Shown here one piece after another: positions 28,043-40,635 of a stretch of DNA of 64,000 nt. The position numbers were made by a program, and so were the translations under genes. The stretch comes from Seriola aureovittata (lineage: Eukaryota; Chordata; Actinopteri; Carangiformes; Carangidae), in the NCBI RefSeq assembly GCF_021018895.1, contig NC_079364.1, forward strand, positions 30,288,201 through 30,352,200, in the 5' to 3' direction. Position 1 is the stretch's first letter, and each line of letters starts with the position of its first letter. The notes under the pieces were generated by a model that worked only from the letters and a program-made list of their open reading frames with translations, was not told the origin of the DNA and did no database searches.

Positions 28043-29223
28043 ATAGTGTAATAGATATTGGCAAAAGGAAGGATTTGAAAAGCATTAGCATTAGTAACTG
28101 TTCTTCACTTCTTTAACAGCAAAGCGTCTTAATATCACAATTCACTCTTTCCAGTTTGGAAACAATGACTCTCTGCGGGAAAAACTTAGAGGTGAGGAAT
28201 CACCTTATGAGGCCCACCAGCTAGAAGCAGGTGTCCTTGTAAAGTTGTCCTCTGTGTTGTCTAATTGTGACTTTAACCTGGATAGTCAGTGGGGCGTTTG
28301 TACCTTGCAGAGGGTTAGAACCCTGGCTACTGTCCACAGTCCACATCATTACTCTGACTGCTGCCTTAACCTCCAAGCAACGACCAACATGCAGGTTCAT
28401 CACAGAACTGCCTGAGCCTGGGCTGGTAGGATGTATGGGCCAGAGAGTACACAGCTCAGAGGGTTTGGACGCGTGACTGAAAAATAAAACTAAATCTATT
28501 AGGCACATCATCTCACGCGTATCCCTAAACTGTGGACAGGCCAGCTTTGTTTTGGCTTGAAAGTTATTCAGAGTTAGCGAGTGTGAAATTGCCCTCTGAG
28601 TGATGTCATCGGAGGACACTGAACCCTTGTTGTGTTAATTAGAGCTCAATGAAATGATGAGTATGAAAAAAACAGACTAACAATGGCCTTAAACCTCAGT
28701 GAGGGACACTGTTGGGAAACGTGTGTTCCTTCTTAGGAATAGTTTGATGTAGTTGTCTTTATGTCAATTTGAAGAAAAATGCATGAAAATCTAAATCTGA
28801 TAAGAATGCACAGAAAATATCACTATGATTACATCTCATTGACTACTGATCAGGACGTGTGATTTGGAAAACCATAACCATTCGTGCACTTTATTCTTTG
28901 TTTCTTTCTTACTCTTGCATTAAAATAAATCCTGTTTAAAGGTTTCCCAGGACAACTAATGCAGTATTCATCAATTACAATATTAATATGCGATCAATCA
29001 ATCTGCATCATATCCATCATATCAGTGGCAGATTTTGACTCCAATATCTGATTAGGCCAATATTCATAAACCAATATGTCAGTCTAACCCCAGAAGGAAT
29101 GTCAGTACAAGTAGTAAAGTAAATTTTGCATGAAGTACAATAAATGTTTAATTGCTGGAGAAATGCACTCTGAGCCTGGACTTGGCTGGGGGGGGGGGGT
29201 GATATCCTTGGACGTTTACTGAC

Positions 29224-29382
29224 CTGTATGTATCCGCAGATGAACTTTGAGATGATGAGAGGTGCGGAAGGACTTGCCACAGTAGGGGCAATCCTTGGAG
29301 GATGAGCCCATGCTCCGCTCGCGATGCTGGGACAGAGGCGGCTGAATGCTCCCCGCTGCCTTTCCCAAGTCCTCCCCAACAT
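29224..29382 (-). CDS. znf536: znf536, 53-codon internal exon with one C2H2 finger
   Basis: This internal coding exon is bounded by a pyrimidine-rich acceptor ending in CAG (AG at 29383-29384) and a donor CAG|GTCAGT (GT at 29222-29223). The frame reads [10 protein letters not shown], then a Ser/Arg-containing linker, then a classical finger C-x2-C-x12-H-x3-H at 29228-29290 ([21 protein letters not shown]), then THR-Gly split across the splice site. Joining its last G to the first GA of the exon at 21354 restores a standard TGEKPY inter-finger linker, which is strong evidence that the two exons are consecutive. Sequence and position match the corresponding human ZNF536 segment ending in the [11 protein letters not shown] finger. 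It is phase 1 at both ends, so skipping it would keep frame. Its upstream partner exon is not in the window. The ATG near the acceptor is not a start codon: it is in another frame. Confidence 0.93.
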
Positions 29383-30610
29383 CTGGAGCGCACACAGAGA
29401 CAGCACAAGGAGGGAGAGACAAATTGAAGGTGTGTTGAGTGCCACTTCAAACCGCCCCTCCACACATCACAACACAACACGTTTTTTTTTTTTTTTTTTC
29501 TTCCTTTCTCCTCTGTCTGTCTCTCATTGTCCCTCGTTTCCCTTGCTCAAATGTGCGAACGCTACACAAAGTCAAACACATCAAACAGGTTCACGGGCCG
29601 CGCTATTTTCCTCGCTGACAGAACGCTGACAGTTCATAAGCTTTTCAGTTTCTTTAGAAACACCATAGTCCTGAGATACCCCCCCATCCCCCCCCACCCC
29701 TCCCTCCCTCCCTCTTCAACTCAAACACACCCTCCCTCAACACCGCCACCTGCACCACCACCGCCTCTCCTTTTCTCCTCCTGTTTTTCTTTTTTTATCC
29801 TTTGCTATCATCATCATTCCTATTAAGCATATGCTAGATTGCAGTGAAAATTAACAATACAAAATAAGACAGAAAGAAAGAGAGAAGAAAAAAAGCGAGA
29901 GATAAATTGGGCTATGTCAGCATCGCTGGATCTCCTCGCATCTCTTCCTGCGACCTGATTTTGACAGGTAGTTGTCAGAGATATGATAGGGTGATAACGG
30001 TTTTGACCCCGCCCTCTGCCACTTCCTCCGCCGCTCACCAAAAAACGATGATGCGTAGTTTAGTACGAAGGCACTCTGTTATCAACACAATCACCTTTCT
30101 GAATATGAGTCTAGAAGATGAGTGGCAACAACCTGGGAATGTGTTGACAGCAGCATAATCTGAGGTGAGGGTGTCATCATCAGATTGTGCACACTGGCCT
30201 TGTTGTACTAAAGGTTAAGAGCCTGTGATGTGCTGACAGTCGGTGAGTTTAAAGCCTTGAGCAACACAGTTAAGTTAAAAAAGAAACAAAAAGAAGTACA
30301 TAACAGATTGTTTGATATATCTTGTATCCTGAAGCTGTTAAATTAAAAATATCTAGTTCAAATAGCATTTGATGGATGTCACTGTGCAGGAGGTTCATCA
30401 TCAACTCACACCGTGCAGAACTGTCAAGACAGATTTACGGATTTCACAGCAAAGTATAAATTCATATTAAAATATTTTTTCTTTTATTTTTAAAAGGTCA
30501 CATATTTTTCACTTTTTCTGTTTTATTTGAAATTTTGATGTCCACAAGAATATAGATTTAATTACCAAAAATGCACTTAGCCTCCCTTCTGATTGACTGA
30601 TGATTTTAGC

Positions 30611-30892
30611 ACACAGAGAAACCAAATCTTAAAAGGCTGGATGGTGATCCATGTGGTCCATGATGGAAGGGTTTTGGGCATGACTGAGAGCAGTGACTGC
30701 TTTGTTGTGACATCACAAATTTACAGAAGTCCTGATGGCTGGTTTTAAGGCTAAGTTTCTGAACACATGCTGTGTGCATTTCTATGTGGACTGAGCACTT
30801 TGATACTTTCACAGTATTAATATAGAACCTAGACCTCCTTTATAATCAGACAGCACATGGACATCTACCTTTAGAATATATGAGACCTTTAA
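30611..30892 (-). mobile_element. MITE (TTAAAGGTCCCA family), partial inverted copy
   Basis: The reverse complement of this segment follows the left half of the 57187-57686 element: TTTAAAGGTCTCATAT at the outer end, then AATACTGTGAAAGT, GCTCAGTCCA, GAAATGCACACAG, CAGAAACTTAGCC, TTGTGATGTCACAACAAAGC and GATTTGGTTTCTCT. The right half is missing, so this copy is truncated. Confidence 0.72.
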
Positions 30893-32466
30893 ATATTTGT
30901 GCTTTCTTCTTTTTTTCTTTCCTTTTTTGCTGCAGGCTGCCATGTCAATATCAACATTTATTCACGTGAAATATGCACTGGTTGGTAAAGGAACCGGCCA
31001 GTGTGAGAAGTGATGAACTTTTCAGAGCACACAAAGAAATGTACAGACAAAACCAAATCTGTCAGAGCTGTGGCTATATTTTCATCATAAACACAACAAA
31101 CAGAGTCTGTGGCCTGTACGGTAAAAAAATAAAAATAAAACAAAATTACTTAGCTTTCGGTATGTGCATGACCCAAATAAGCACAAATACAGTTAAAAAA
31201 TGTTATTTATTTTCCAATCTGGCACATGATTTTATATGTGTGTAGAGAGGAGGGGAGGGGGAAGACGCGAAGAAAGAAAGAGAATCAAAATCGAGCAACC
31301 CACTTAGGCAACCATGCCACACAATAAGGAACATTTTTTAACAGTAGCCTAATCTTTTCTCTTTTCTGTCGCTCCCCACCCCATTCCACCCCTCCTCTGT
31401 CGGGGGAGTCAAATAAGGTTTACAGAATGGAAAGACCCAAGTCAGCAAGTCGCCGGCCCCCCCCACACCCCCCACCCCCCCACCCCTCCGCACTGACACT
31501 AGACACACAGCTCCATTCAGCAACGCTGCTATCAGGCTGAAGGCTATTTATCACAACTGAAACTGAAAGGCAACCTAAATGTAAGTCTGTGACAATACAC
31601 AGATACTAAATACCAGCTGCTTCTACTTGGGCTTGGCAAATGTGTGGTTTAATTCTGTGTACTAACAAGGAGAGAGAAGCTGGGAGACAGGTTTTAAAAG
31701 CAGATGTTAAACTGTGGATCTCCCTTTTCACATAAATTTAAACAATACGTGACAGAACACAGAGAGAGGGAAAGAAAGAGGGCTGGAGAAAGAAAGAGAA
31801 ATCCCACACAGAGAAGCTGTAAACTAGGTTTTTCCACCAGTACAGTGAGCGAGACTGAGGTTTGACCCTCCAAAAATGTAACTAAATGACTACTGAGAAA
31901 AATGTTGTTAAAAGGTAAAATCATCATCATATCTCCTTAAATCAACTTAAAACTATTTAATAGCTTCAGAAATCTGACACTTGCATGCAAATTATATACT
32001 CAAACACAAACTGTATGTAAAATATCACAGGAGAAAATCTAATTTCCTGCATAATTTCAGCACTGTGTGAACATATCAACTGCGCCCCCTCCTTATTCTT
32101 TTTTTTGCATTTTCATTTGAATGCATTTTAAAAGACATCCTGCAGACAGGAAATAAATAAATAAAAGTGAATACAATTCCCCCAGTGCTTGGTCCAGGAC
32201 TGCACCATACTGTAGCCATAGTCGCCTGCTCATAAACATATTTTGAGCGGTCTACTGTACAGATCCCCTTTTGGCAAAGATTCCTCAGATCGTGTAACAG
32301 ACACTGGCCCACCTGCCCACCCCAGATGGGGATAAAATTAAAAAATCCAAAACACAGATTAGAAGCAGGACAAACACCAGACCACACTTCCAAATACACA
32401 AACACACACACACACACACACATACACACACACACAAGCTCTGCATGTCTGTCTCGCTCTCTCCCT

Positions 32467-32486
32467 CACACACACACACACGCACG

Positions 32487-32543
<57 letters not shown>

Positions 32544-32560
32544 CACACACACACACACAC

Positions 32561-32624
<64 letters not shown>
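32467..32624 (+). repeat. (CA)n microsatellite, 158 bp
   Basis: This is the longest dinucleotide array in the window, interrupted only by a few CG and one AA step. It is preceded at 32401-32436 by another CA array and followed at 32828-32860 by a third. Open frames of His/Thr or Cys/Val across it are artefacts. Confidence 0.95.
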
Positions 32625-32626
<2 letters not shown>

Positions 32627-32827
32627 GTCCTTGTGTGTCAGGGTTAATAGTGCTCCTGTAAGTGGAAGACACACTACTGAGAGGATGAGAGTGTGCTCTC
32701 CTGGCATATAACAGCCCTTCAATAATAAATGGGCTTCACACATTCCTACACACACGCAGCACACACTACAAAGACAAGTAAAACAGAACTTTGGGTGTGC
32801 TCCATTGCTCTTTCTTGTGATGTGAGT

Positions 32828-32861
<34 letters not shown>

Positions 32862-34361
32862 CTATAGGTACGCACACGTGTGAGGACGCACGTCACAGCC
32901 CAGGCTCTAGCTGGGTGTCCAGCAGCATGCTCGTCTTTTAATCAGTTGACTGATCCGCAGCTTTTAATGTGGCTGTTCCAATTACTGTAAAAGTCATCCT
33001 GCTTCATATAACCGCAAATATTGACACTTTATTGCACAACACATTTATGACATTTTGAAGGTCACCCTGTATATTAGGCATCATCGTTCACAGCTGGGTG
33101 TGTGATGTGGGGAGAGACTCTCGATCGCCTGTTGACACCCAGCCGTAACAATCCTCCGAGTATTGATTTTCGTTCCCTGTCTTCCATCCTTTTTTTTTTT
33201 TTTTTATGCAAAGAAGATTCACTGTAGGAGACGCAACATTAAAGTGATTGTCACAGGTGAGCCTCTGGCTTTTCATATACAAGCCTGTAAAGGCCAGCTA
33301 CTATCACTCTTCCACTTTACTCACACTATTATACAATTGGGAATACTCCACTTATATTGAAGAGCTTTATATTTGACCATTTCCATGTTGACAAATTGTT
33401 AGAGTTGCTTTAAGTTTGCGTTTAAAAAGACAAACACTGACATTAGGGCCTGATTTACGACACTAAAAACATACTAATAAAAATTATACAGGGTTAGGAG
33501 GTTTGCTGCTTTCTAAACTGATATTTTATGATGAAAACACATTTAAAATGATATAAACAAATTAATAAAAAGTGCAATGAAAATAGAAGAAAACCATTAC
33601 ATTTATTTGACGTTAAATTTTTTTCTGTAACTTTGAAAGATGAAGATTCTTCATTATATCACAGACAAACCAAAACAAAAAAAAAAAACACTGTCTAGAA
33701 TTATTTGATATTTAATATTTGACATTTAATAAAAGATCAGTATTTACCAGCCCATGCATCTCTCTCATCTAAATTTGTTGCAAGTGTCAGAGGCCCCTAC
33801 GGAGTTGACATGTTTTATTTCAGCCAGACCTCATTTTCTGGCATTAATCCCCACAATAGATCATAATCCATATCAAGAATAAAAACCACTCATCTTTTAA
33901 TTAAACATTCAAGCCACTACTACTTCTTTTTTCATTTTTTTCCCTCCCCAAATTCTCCCATCAAACTCAAACATTCAAACTGTTTGAATCTGTCGTCTAT
34001 GAACCTCTCTCGCCTCTAACCCAGGAAAAAACATGACAAATGCAGAACTGCGACTGTGCTAGTACAAGAATATCACAGAGGGGGGAAAAAAGAGAAATAC
34101 ATGTATAATTCAGCTGTATCTGATCTGAGACCAGCTCCTCTCCCCTCTGCCTTTACTGGTGTCACGGCGGCATAATGGAACATGCCAGAACAAAGGCTCT
34201 GAGATCAGATTGGAGCAGAGTTGAGCAGGCCATCTGGGAGGCAGGCTGAGTATCAGTCACTCTGCCTGCTGTCTGCTGCACTCACACTCATGTACACACA
34301 CTTCCCCTCTGACTAACTGTGTGCGAGAGTGCAACTGCGCGCGTAAGTGTAAGTGTGTCTG

Positions 34362-34367
<6 letters not shown>

Positions 34368-34427
<60 letters not shown>
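34368..34427 (+). repeat. (CT)n(TG)n compound microsatellite
   Basis: A CT tract to 34392 joins a TG tract to 34427. Confidence 0.93.
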
Positions 34428-34430
<3 letters not shown>

Positions 34431-34635
34431 CACCTCACTCCCTTCAATCCGCACGTCACCAGAAACGATGCACCGCCACTGCGCAGATACGCCACCGGGG
34501 CAGCTTCAGCGTTTGACTGACAAATATATGGATTGTACGTTGATAAGGATGTCATTTATTTTATAAGATATATTCAGTTCATTACATCATAACATAACCC
34601 ACATACACAGGAGTCCAAGTCTATGTTTATGTGGC

Positions 34636-34799
34636 TGTGTGTGTGTGTGTGTGTGTGTGTGTGATGGGACAGTGTAAAGGGACAGTGACAGGAGAGCATC
34701 TCTTTTGTGTAACTTTGAATACAGAATACTGTGTGTGTGTGTGTGTGTGTTTATGTGCGTGTGTGTGTACGTGTGTGTGTGTGTGTGTGTGTGTGTGTT
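34636..34799 (+). repeat. Two (TG)n microsatellites
   Basis: TG arrays at 34636-34663 and 34731-34799, the second with TTATGTGCG and TAC interruptions. Confidence 0.92.
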
Positions 34800-35000
34800 T
34801 ATGTGGATACCCCTGGGATAGGGCATGCTGCCTACTTCTTTATAGCGGCCACACCCAGTTCCCATTAATGGAGGACGAAAAAAAAAAAAAAAGAACAAAA
34901 AGAAAAGAAAAGAAAAAAAAAATCATCATCAACAACAACAGCAAAAATAAACAGCAAAGCCCAATGATTATGTGTGTATATATGGTGCCAGGGGTGTGGG

Positions 35001-35051
35001 CTGGTGGTGATGGTGGTGGGGTGGGGTGGGGGTGGGGTGGGGTGGGGGTGG
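35001..35051 (+). repeat. G-rich GGGGT minisatellite
   Basis: GGTGGTGAT followed by alternating GGGGT and GGGGGT units, with more than eight runs of three or more G. It can be expected to form G-quadruplex DNA. Confidence 0.85.
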
Positions 35052-35559
35052 ATTGCCAGTCCTTAATGGTGCTCTTTCAATCACACTTTGCACTCTAAAC
35101 GTTCTGTGGTTTTGATTAGTATGATATCACTTTCAGGAAATAAAACTGGAGGGGAAAAAAAGCACATCAGTCATAAAAACACAAGATGTTTTGCGTCTTG
35201 CTCAGCCATTATTCTAATGCGTCACGTGACTCCTGTCGAAGCCCAGCGGCCTCTCCCCGTAGTCAAATAACTGGCTGGGGGGAGAAGGAGGGGAGGTGGG
35301 GAGGAGGGAAGGTGGTGGTGGTGGTGGCGGCGAGGAGGGGTTGACGGAAACAGTTTGAAAAGGGGAAAGATATTAAGAGAGATTGGGTGAGAGAGGGAGG
35401 GCGGGAGGGGAAAGAGAGAAAGAGTAAAATGTGATGACATCATTTGAAAGGCATTAGGCTTTTAAAAATGCGCCCGGGGGGACTTGATTTCCTTACACCA
35501 GAGCAACACAACACCATCCGGCCTGATGCTCGCTTGCTCTCCCTCGCTCTCTCTCTGTG

Positions 35560-35568
<9 letters not shown>

Positions 35569-35600
<32 letters not shown>

Positions 35601-35634
35601 CACACGCACACACACACACACACATACGCACACA
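35569..35634 (+). repeat. (CA)n microsatellite after CT tract
   Basis: A CT-rich stretch (35545-35568) leads into a CA array with CG interruptions. Confidence 0.92.
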
Positions 35635-35730
35635 GATACACACCTCCCAACACCCCATTCCCCTCTCGTTCTTTTTTTGATTTGGACCACTGCCATCTTT
35701 GTGAGCGTCTGGTTCATGCGAGTTAATCAA

Positions 35731-35880
35731 TTTGAGGTTTAGTTACACTGCTGATGCTAGCATTCTAGCCACTGCTAGAACGTAATCTGAACTCGCAGAA
35801 TTTATTAACCAAACACCAATTATCATTAAACACCACTGCATTATCCCCCTCCTTTTACTACCTGACAAGGACTACTTAAT
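35731..35880. promoter_or_regulatory. Candidate regulatory block
   Basis: A unique segment with TTTATTAACC, CAATTATCATTAAAC and a GCTAGCATTCTAGCC near-palindrome; the right neighbour is a poly-T run. Confidence 0.2.
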
Positions 35881-36390
35881 GAAATTTCAGATTAAAGTTA
35901 TTTGGTCCATGATTTATGGGCATTAAGAAAGTCCTAATGCAAGGCTCTCTTAGTGTCTTGGTGTGCAGATGCTTTTGGTTTTTTTTTTTTTTTTTTTTTC
36001 TTCTATGGGAGCACACCAGGGATATGAGAAGTCTCTGAGGTATTACAGCAACCAGGTCTAGACCAAGAAGAAGAAAGGAGGGGTGGGGGTGGTGGTGGTG
36101 GTGGTGGGGGGGGACCGGAAAAGAACAACTGTGCTCCACATTTTTTTTTACGAAGCATCCTCACCCCGTACTTGTTGTTTTACTCCTGACCCTGTCGAGC
36201 GACAGAGATAAGACCAAACACAAAATAAATTGTGAGAACAAGAAAAAAAAAAGAAAAAGAAATCGACAAAAATAAAAATAAAAGAAACGCAAGTTGTTGT
36301 TTACCCCCGCAATGTTTGTGAGATGAAAACAGCAGCAGAATGTGTTACATATAAGGCGGTGGGGTAAACAGGGGCACCAGATGTTCTTTG

Positions 36391-36575
36391 ATGTTAATAA
36401 TGGCATTTATTATTAATATTAATTAGACCGCATTCAGCAATACATTTGGGCCATTTCCAAGTCAATTAAGCAAAATGGCATTCGGGAGATGTTGAAACGA
36501 CATTTTAAGGCAGGTGTTCAGCAATCCCCTAATAAAACATTTTTGCAGCTCCTGAAAAACAACCCATTCTGAGGC
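36391..36575. promoter_or_regulatory. Candidate regulatory block
   Basis: A unique segment with TTAATATTAATTAGACC, GTCAATTAAGC and CCTAATAAAAC between A-rich and CA-repeat DNA. Confidence 0.25.
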
Positions 36576-36751
36576 AAATTTTATTTATTTTTCCTCCTTT
36601 TGTTAACTCTTCCTCAGTGTTTCTCTCTCCTGTTGTGAACGTTAACAGTCGCGAGCGTATCTCAAAAAAACCACACAGAGGATCGGGTTCTAGATTTAGC
36701 GCGCATTATCTAATTAAAAAAATATACAGTATGTGGCTGATTCTGATAATG

Positions 36752-36786
<35 letters not shown>

Positions 36787-38234
36787 TGTGTCCACAACAC
36801 AAGCAAGTGCTGTACATCCAACCAGATTAAAGGTGGGGTGGAGGGGGGGGCGGCAGAGGGGGTTAATCCAGATATGAAATCATGATTATAATCATCATGA
36901 TGATAATAAAAGGAATACTTTGAGGGTTATTAACCACAGTTTTCTTTAGACAAGCCTAAAACAAATTTAGTTTTTGTGTCTTAAATCTTTTTATCTGTTA
37001 GGCCCAATCCACGAAGTCAAGTATCCCAATACACCGTAGGACCAGGACCCAAGGTTCCCAGTACCGAGCTCAACCGAATGTAATCAGAGGCCTCACACCA
37101 GTGGGTGTCCTGTCTATACAATCTAAATAATCGCTGGCTATATGTGTAAGGATAAAAAACACCCATTCTGAAGCCCCATTTGGTTTAATCAAGACCTTTG
37201 AATAGGATCCTGCCACACCTCTCAGACCAAGTGTGTGTGTTTATATGTGTGTGTGTGTGTGTGTGTGTGCGCTCATAGCCTTGCTTTTTGGCAGCAGGCC
37301 TTTTTTATTCAAAGCTGGTGGAGGCAGCAGCCTTACAATGGTACATTAACAATCTGTGCGTTCATTTATCAGTGTGTGCGATGTGGACTCTCCGTTCATG
37401 GCGCGCTGCACTTTTCATGGCTGAAAATTAATGAACAAGCCTCCCCTCGCAACAAACATGCACCTGTGCTGCAGAGATGCTAATCACAAACATTTATATT
37501 TATTAGTGAACGCCCGCACTAAAACCGGAGTTGTGGAGGAGAGAGAGGAAAAAAAAAAAAAAAAGAGAGAAAGGAGAGGAGAGAGGAGAGGAGAGGATGG
37601 GAAAAAAACAGAAGGAGGAGAGTTAGTTCCCTTTTTCAACCTGTGTAATGAAAGGGTTGTAGTTTCAGTTGTGCAGAATTGTGTTAAAGCCATTTGTTTG
37701 AAGCACTTTCTTGAATGAAAGGGTGGTGTGGAAGTGCATGATATCTCCTCAGGAAGTGTGATCTTCATGCTGTGAAGATTATTTCTCCAAAACTATCAGG
37801 TGAAGGGCACTGCTGCAAAAAAACAAAACAAAAAAAAAATCCAAAAACACGGGCAGCCCTAAATAGCAGCTGATGCTTCACAAAATGTGTAGAAATGATT
37901 TAATTCCTGAAGGGACCGAACCTCCGTCCCTGCCATTACACAGGTGGAAATGATGGACAGTGTCGACGACTGCCTCTTCTTCTCTTTTGGATGCTTTTCC
38001 TCGCCTCCATTCCTCTCTCCTTTCCACTTCTCTCACTCTCATCACCCACTCCATCCCTCCTTCTCCCCTCCTCCTCCTTCCTACTCTCATACTGACAGAA
38101 GGTGGCTCTCTCCCTCAGTAAAGGCTATGCCTCTGCCCGGCTAGGGGAAGAGGAATGGTGCCTGGCACCGGCCCACCTTTGTTTCCCCCCCTCCTCAAGT
38201 CTGTTTCAGGCTTCAAAGAGCATTGGAAAAAGAC

Positions 38235-38236
<2 letters not shown>

Positions 38237-38275
<39 letters not shown>

Positions 38276-38279
38276 CACA
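38237..38279 (+). repeat. (CA)n microsatellite
   Basis: A CA tract of about 43 bp; related TG tracts follow at 38391-38424 and 38554-38580. Confidence 0.92.
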
Positions 38280-38720
38280 TACACACATACAAACGTCTGA
38301 GGGAGCACTGATGTCTCACTAACTTTATCATTCTAGCAGGGTGATCATAGCCTCGTTGAGAGGCTGTGGATGATGCTTGAGGGTGTATGAGTGTGTGTGT
38401 ACTTGTGTGTGTGTGTGTGTGTGTTGTCCACCACTGTCTGCATGATAGCACAAAAGGCAGATGGGGACAGAGGTGGGTGTCTTTTAGGACATGAAGACAA
38501 GAGCAATTACTAATGTGTTTGTCTGTGCATTTGTATACACACACACTTGCCAATGTGTGTGTGTGTGTGTGTGTGTGTGTCTTTGAGTGTGTTGTGCTAT
38601 AATAATTAGGGTGTATATTCATCATGCCCCCTCTCAGTCTGTGTTGGCAGGAAGTGGTGTGGTTACCATTAGTGAAGGATGACTAGGTTGCTGTGTCTTT
38701 TACTGGGATACTGCTGGCTT

Positions 38721-39000
38721 CCTCTTGATAGATAAATGCAAGGAAAAGAAAGGACAAGGAAGGAAAGGAGAGGATTTGAGACAAGACATGAAGGAAGAAG
38801 GGAAAAGGAAAAGGTGGGAAGGACATCGCAGGGTGTTGGGAGAGGAGAAGAAAGGAAAGGAAAGAATTTGATACAAGAGGGAAAAGGGGAAAGGAAAAGG
38901 TGGGAAAGCCATCACATGGTATTGGGAAAGGAAAGGAGAAGAAAGGAAAGGAGAGGAAAGGAAAGGAAAGGAACTGGGAATTTAAATAAACAATGGAAAG
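38721..39000 (+). repeat. Purine tract with ~90-bp tandem duplication
   Basis: The plus strand is almost entirely A and G. Two successive units share ATTTGA (38774 and 38866), AAGGTGGGAA (38811 and 38897) and GTGTTGGG/GTATTGGG (38833 and 38919), giving a period of 86-92 bp. AAGGA and GAAAGG words fill the rest. This is a minisatellite-like duplication inside a polypurine region. Confidence 0.75.
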
Positions 39001-39600
39001 AAACAACAGGAAATAGAAAGATACTACAATTATTAGATATTAGGAAATAAAAGTAAGAAGAAAGGGAAAAAGATGATACATAACAACAAAGTAAAGTGGA
39101 ATAGGGGAAGATGAAGATGACGGGGAGAAAGATGAGAAAGAAGAAAGTGAAAATGAAACAAAACTAAAAGAAAGAAAGAAATAGAAGGAAGCAACACTAA
39201 TAAAACAAAAAAAAAAACAATTGAATTAAAAAAGTGCAAAAGATGAGAATTGAAGAACGGACCTGGCTAAACGAAGGAAAGGAAATGAAATGTAAGCAGA
39301 GGAAAACAGAGCCAGCCACTGTCCACATATAGACTGTCACCTACAGATGACAACCACCCTGTTGAACTGGCCCTTTAACACTGAATAAAGTAGGACTCCT
39401 CGCTAAGCTACCATTGATTTCCTATTCATTCCCGTGCATGCTAAATCAACAGTAAGCACAATAGTCCAATCATCAAACTGAGCTACAGTACTACCACTTC
39501 TATCCCACCCTCGATCCACCTGGCACCGGTCAGAGTCTTTACTGTACGCGGCATCAATGCTCTGCACACTGCAGCCATTAGTGGCGTTATTTTCCATCAA

Positions 39601-39725
39601 TGAAAATGAATCAATTAAGCCTCATTAAGGGTGCATATTAAGGTGGAGTAATTATCTGGTGGGGAATGTACAGTGATCGATAGCTCGGGAGCATAAATGT
39701 GCACTTAAAGACATATATTACCACA
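39601..39725. promoter_or_regulatory. Candidate regulatory block
   Basis: Short unique AT-rich segment with AATCAATTAAGC, CTCATTAAGG, GAGTAATTATC and GATCGATAGC. Confidence 0.25.
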
Positions 39726-40026
39726 AGAGGCAATGAACACTTTTAACAAGGCCACAGCGGAGGGGGAGCTAAAGTGGGTAAATCTGCTTCATGTCATGCA
39801 TACATATTGTGTAGTGTGTTTGTGTGTGTGTCTGTGTGTGTGTGTGTGTGTGTGGGTAAAAGCAAGAGAGAGAGAGAGAGAGAGAGACTACAGCTCCCAC
39901 TGTAGCCTGGTCAGACTGTAAATCCAGAGACCAAGGACGCGTCCCGTTTTCCTCTTCTATGAACTTGTCCAGCGTCTCGGAAAATGAAATAAAAAGATTT
40001 ATACTGTAGCTGCAAACATCCGTCGT

Positions 40027-40032
<6 letters not shown>

Positions 40033-40068
<36 letters not shown>
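40033..40068 (+). repeat. (TG)n microsatellite
   Basis: A pure TG tract; another CA tract lies at 40216-40241. Confidence 0.92.
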
Positions 40069-40071
<3 letters not shown>

Positions 40072-40215
40072 TACAAGCGCGTGTGGACGTGAGACGACGA
40101 CCAGAAGAGATAGAGCTGCGCTTTAAAAATAAATGAGAGGAAGGCCCCGGTTTTAGTGAGAGGAGGGAAGTTTTTAAATGCTAGAGGCCTTCACCCTGTG
40201 GCCACCCGCACGTTA

Positions 40216-40247
<32 letters not shown>

Positions 40248-40569
40248 CCAGGAGCATGCACACACATGCACTTAGTAACATGCACACAGACACAATCCCA
40301 TGCATAACGCCTATTAAAGAGCACGCTCTGTCCCAGTCGCATAATTTTAATTTGTTATGAAGGTCATTGACAGAAAGTAATAATCACCATTGGGGATCTA
40401 ACAATTTGCCATTTCAGAACACTGAGGCACTGATGACTCAACTATTAATAGACTGAAGTGCACCCACACCCACCCACCCTTGCCCCCCTGCCTCTACACC
40501 CACTGTCCTCTTAAATGACTAAAAACAATTCCAGTATTTTCTTTTTTTTTTTTTTTACACTCATCCCCC

Positions 40570-40575
<6 letters not shown>

Positions 40576-40632
<57 letters not shown>
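40576..40632 (+). repeat. (CA)n microsatellite
   Basis: A pure 57-bp CA tract after a T-run and CCCCCC. Confidence 0.95.

Positions 40633-40635
<3 letters not shown>

Noticed and set aside
28221..28619. A 132-codon minus-strand open frame
   Set aside because: No domain, and no supporting exon signals were seen; it lies in intronic sequence near a foldback element.
29382..29480. Start codons just upstream of or at the acceptor of the small znf536 exon
   Set aside because: The ATG at the exon edge is out of frame with the zinc finger, and the in-frame ATG further up lies inside the pyrimidine tract of the intron.
32285..32896. Long Cys/Val and His/Thr open frames
   Set aside because: They are translations of CA/TG microsatellites, which stay open in several frames.
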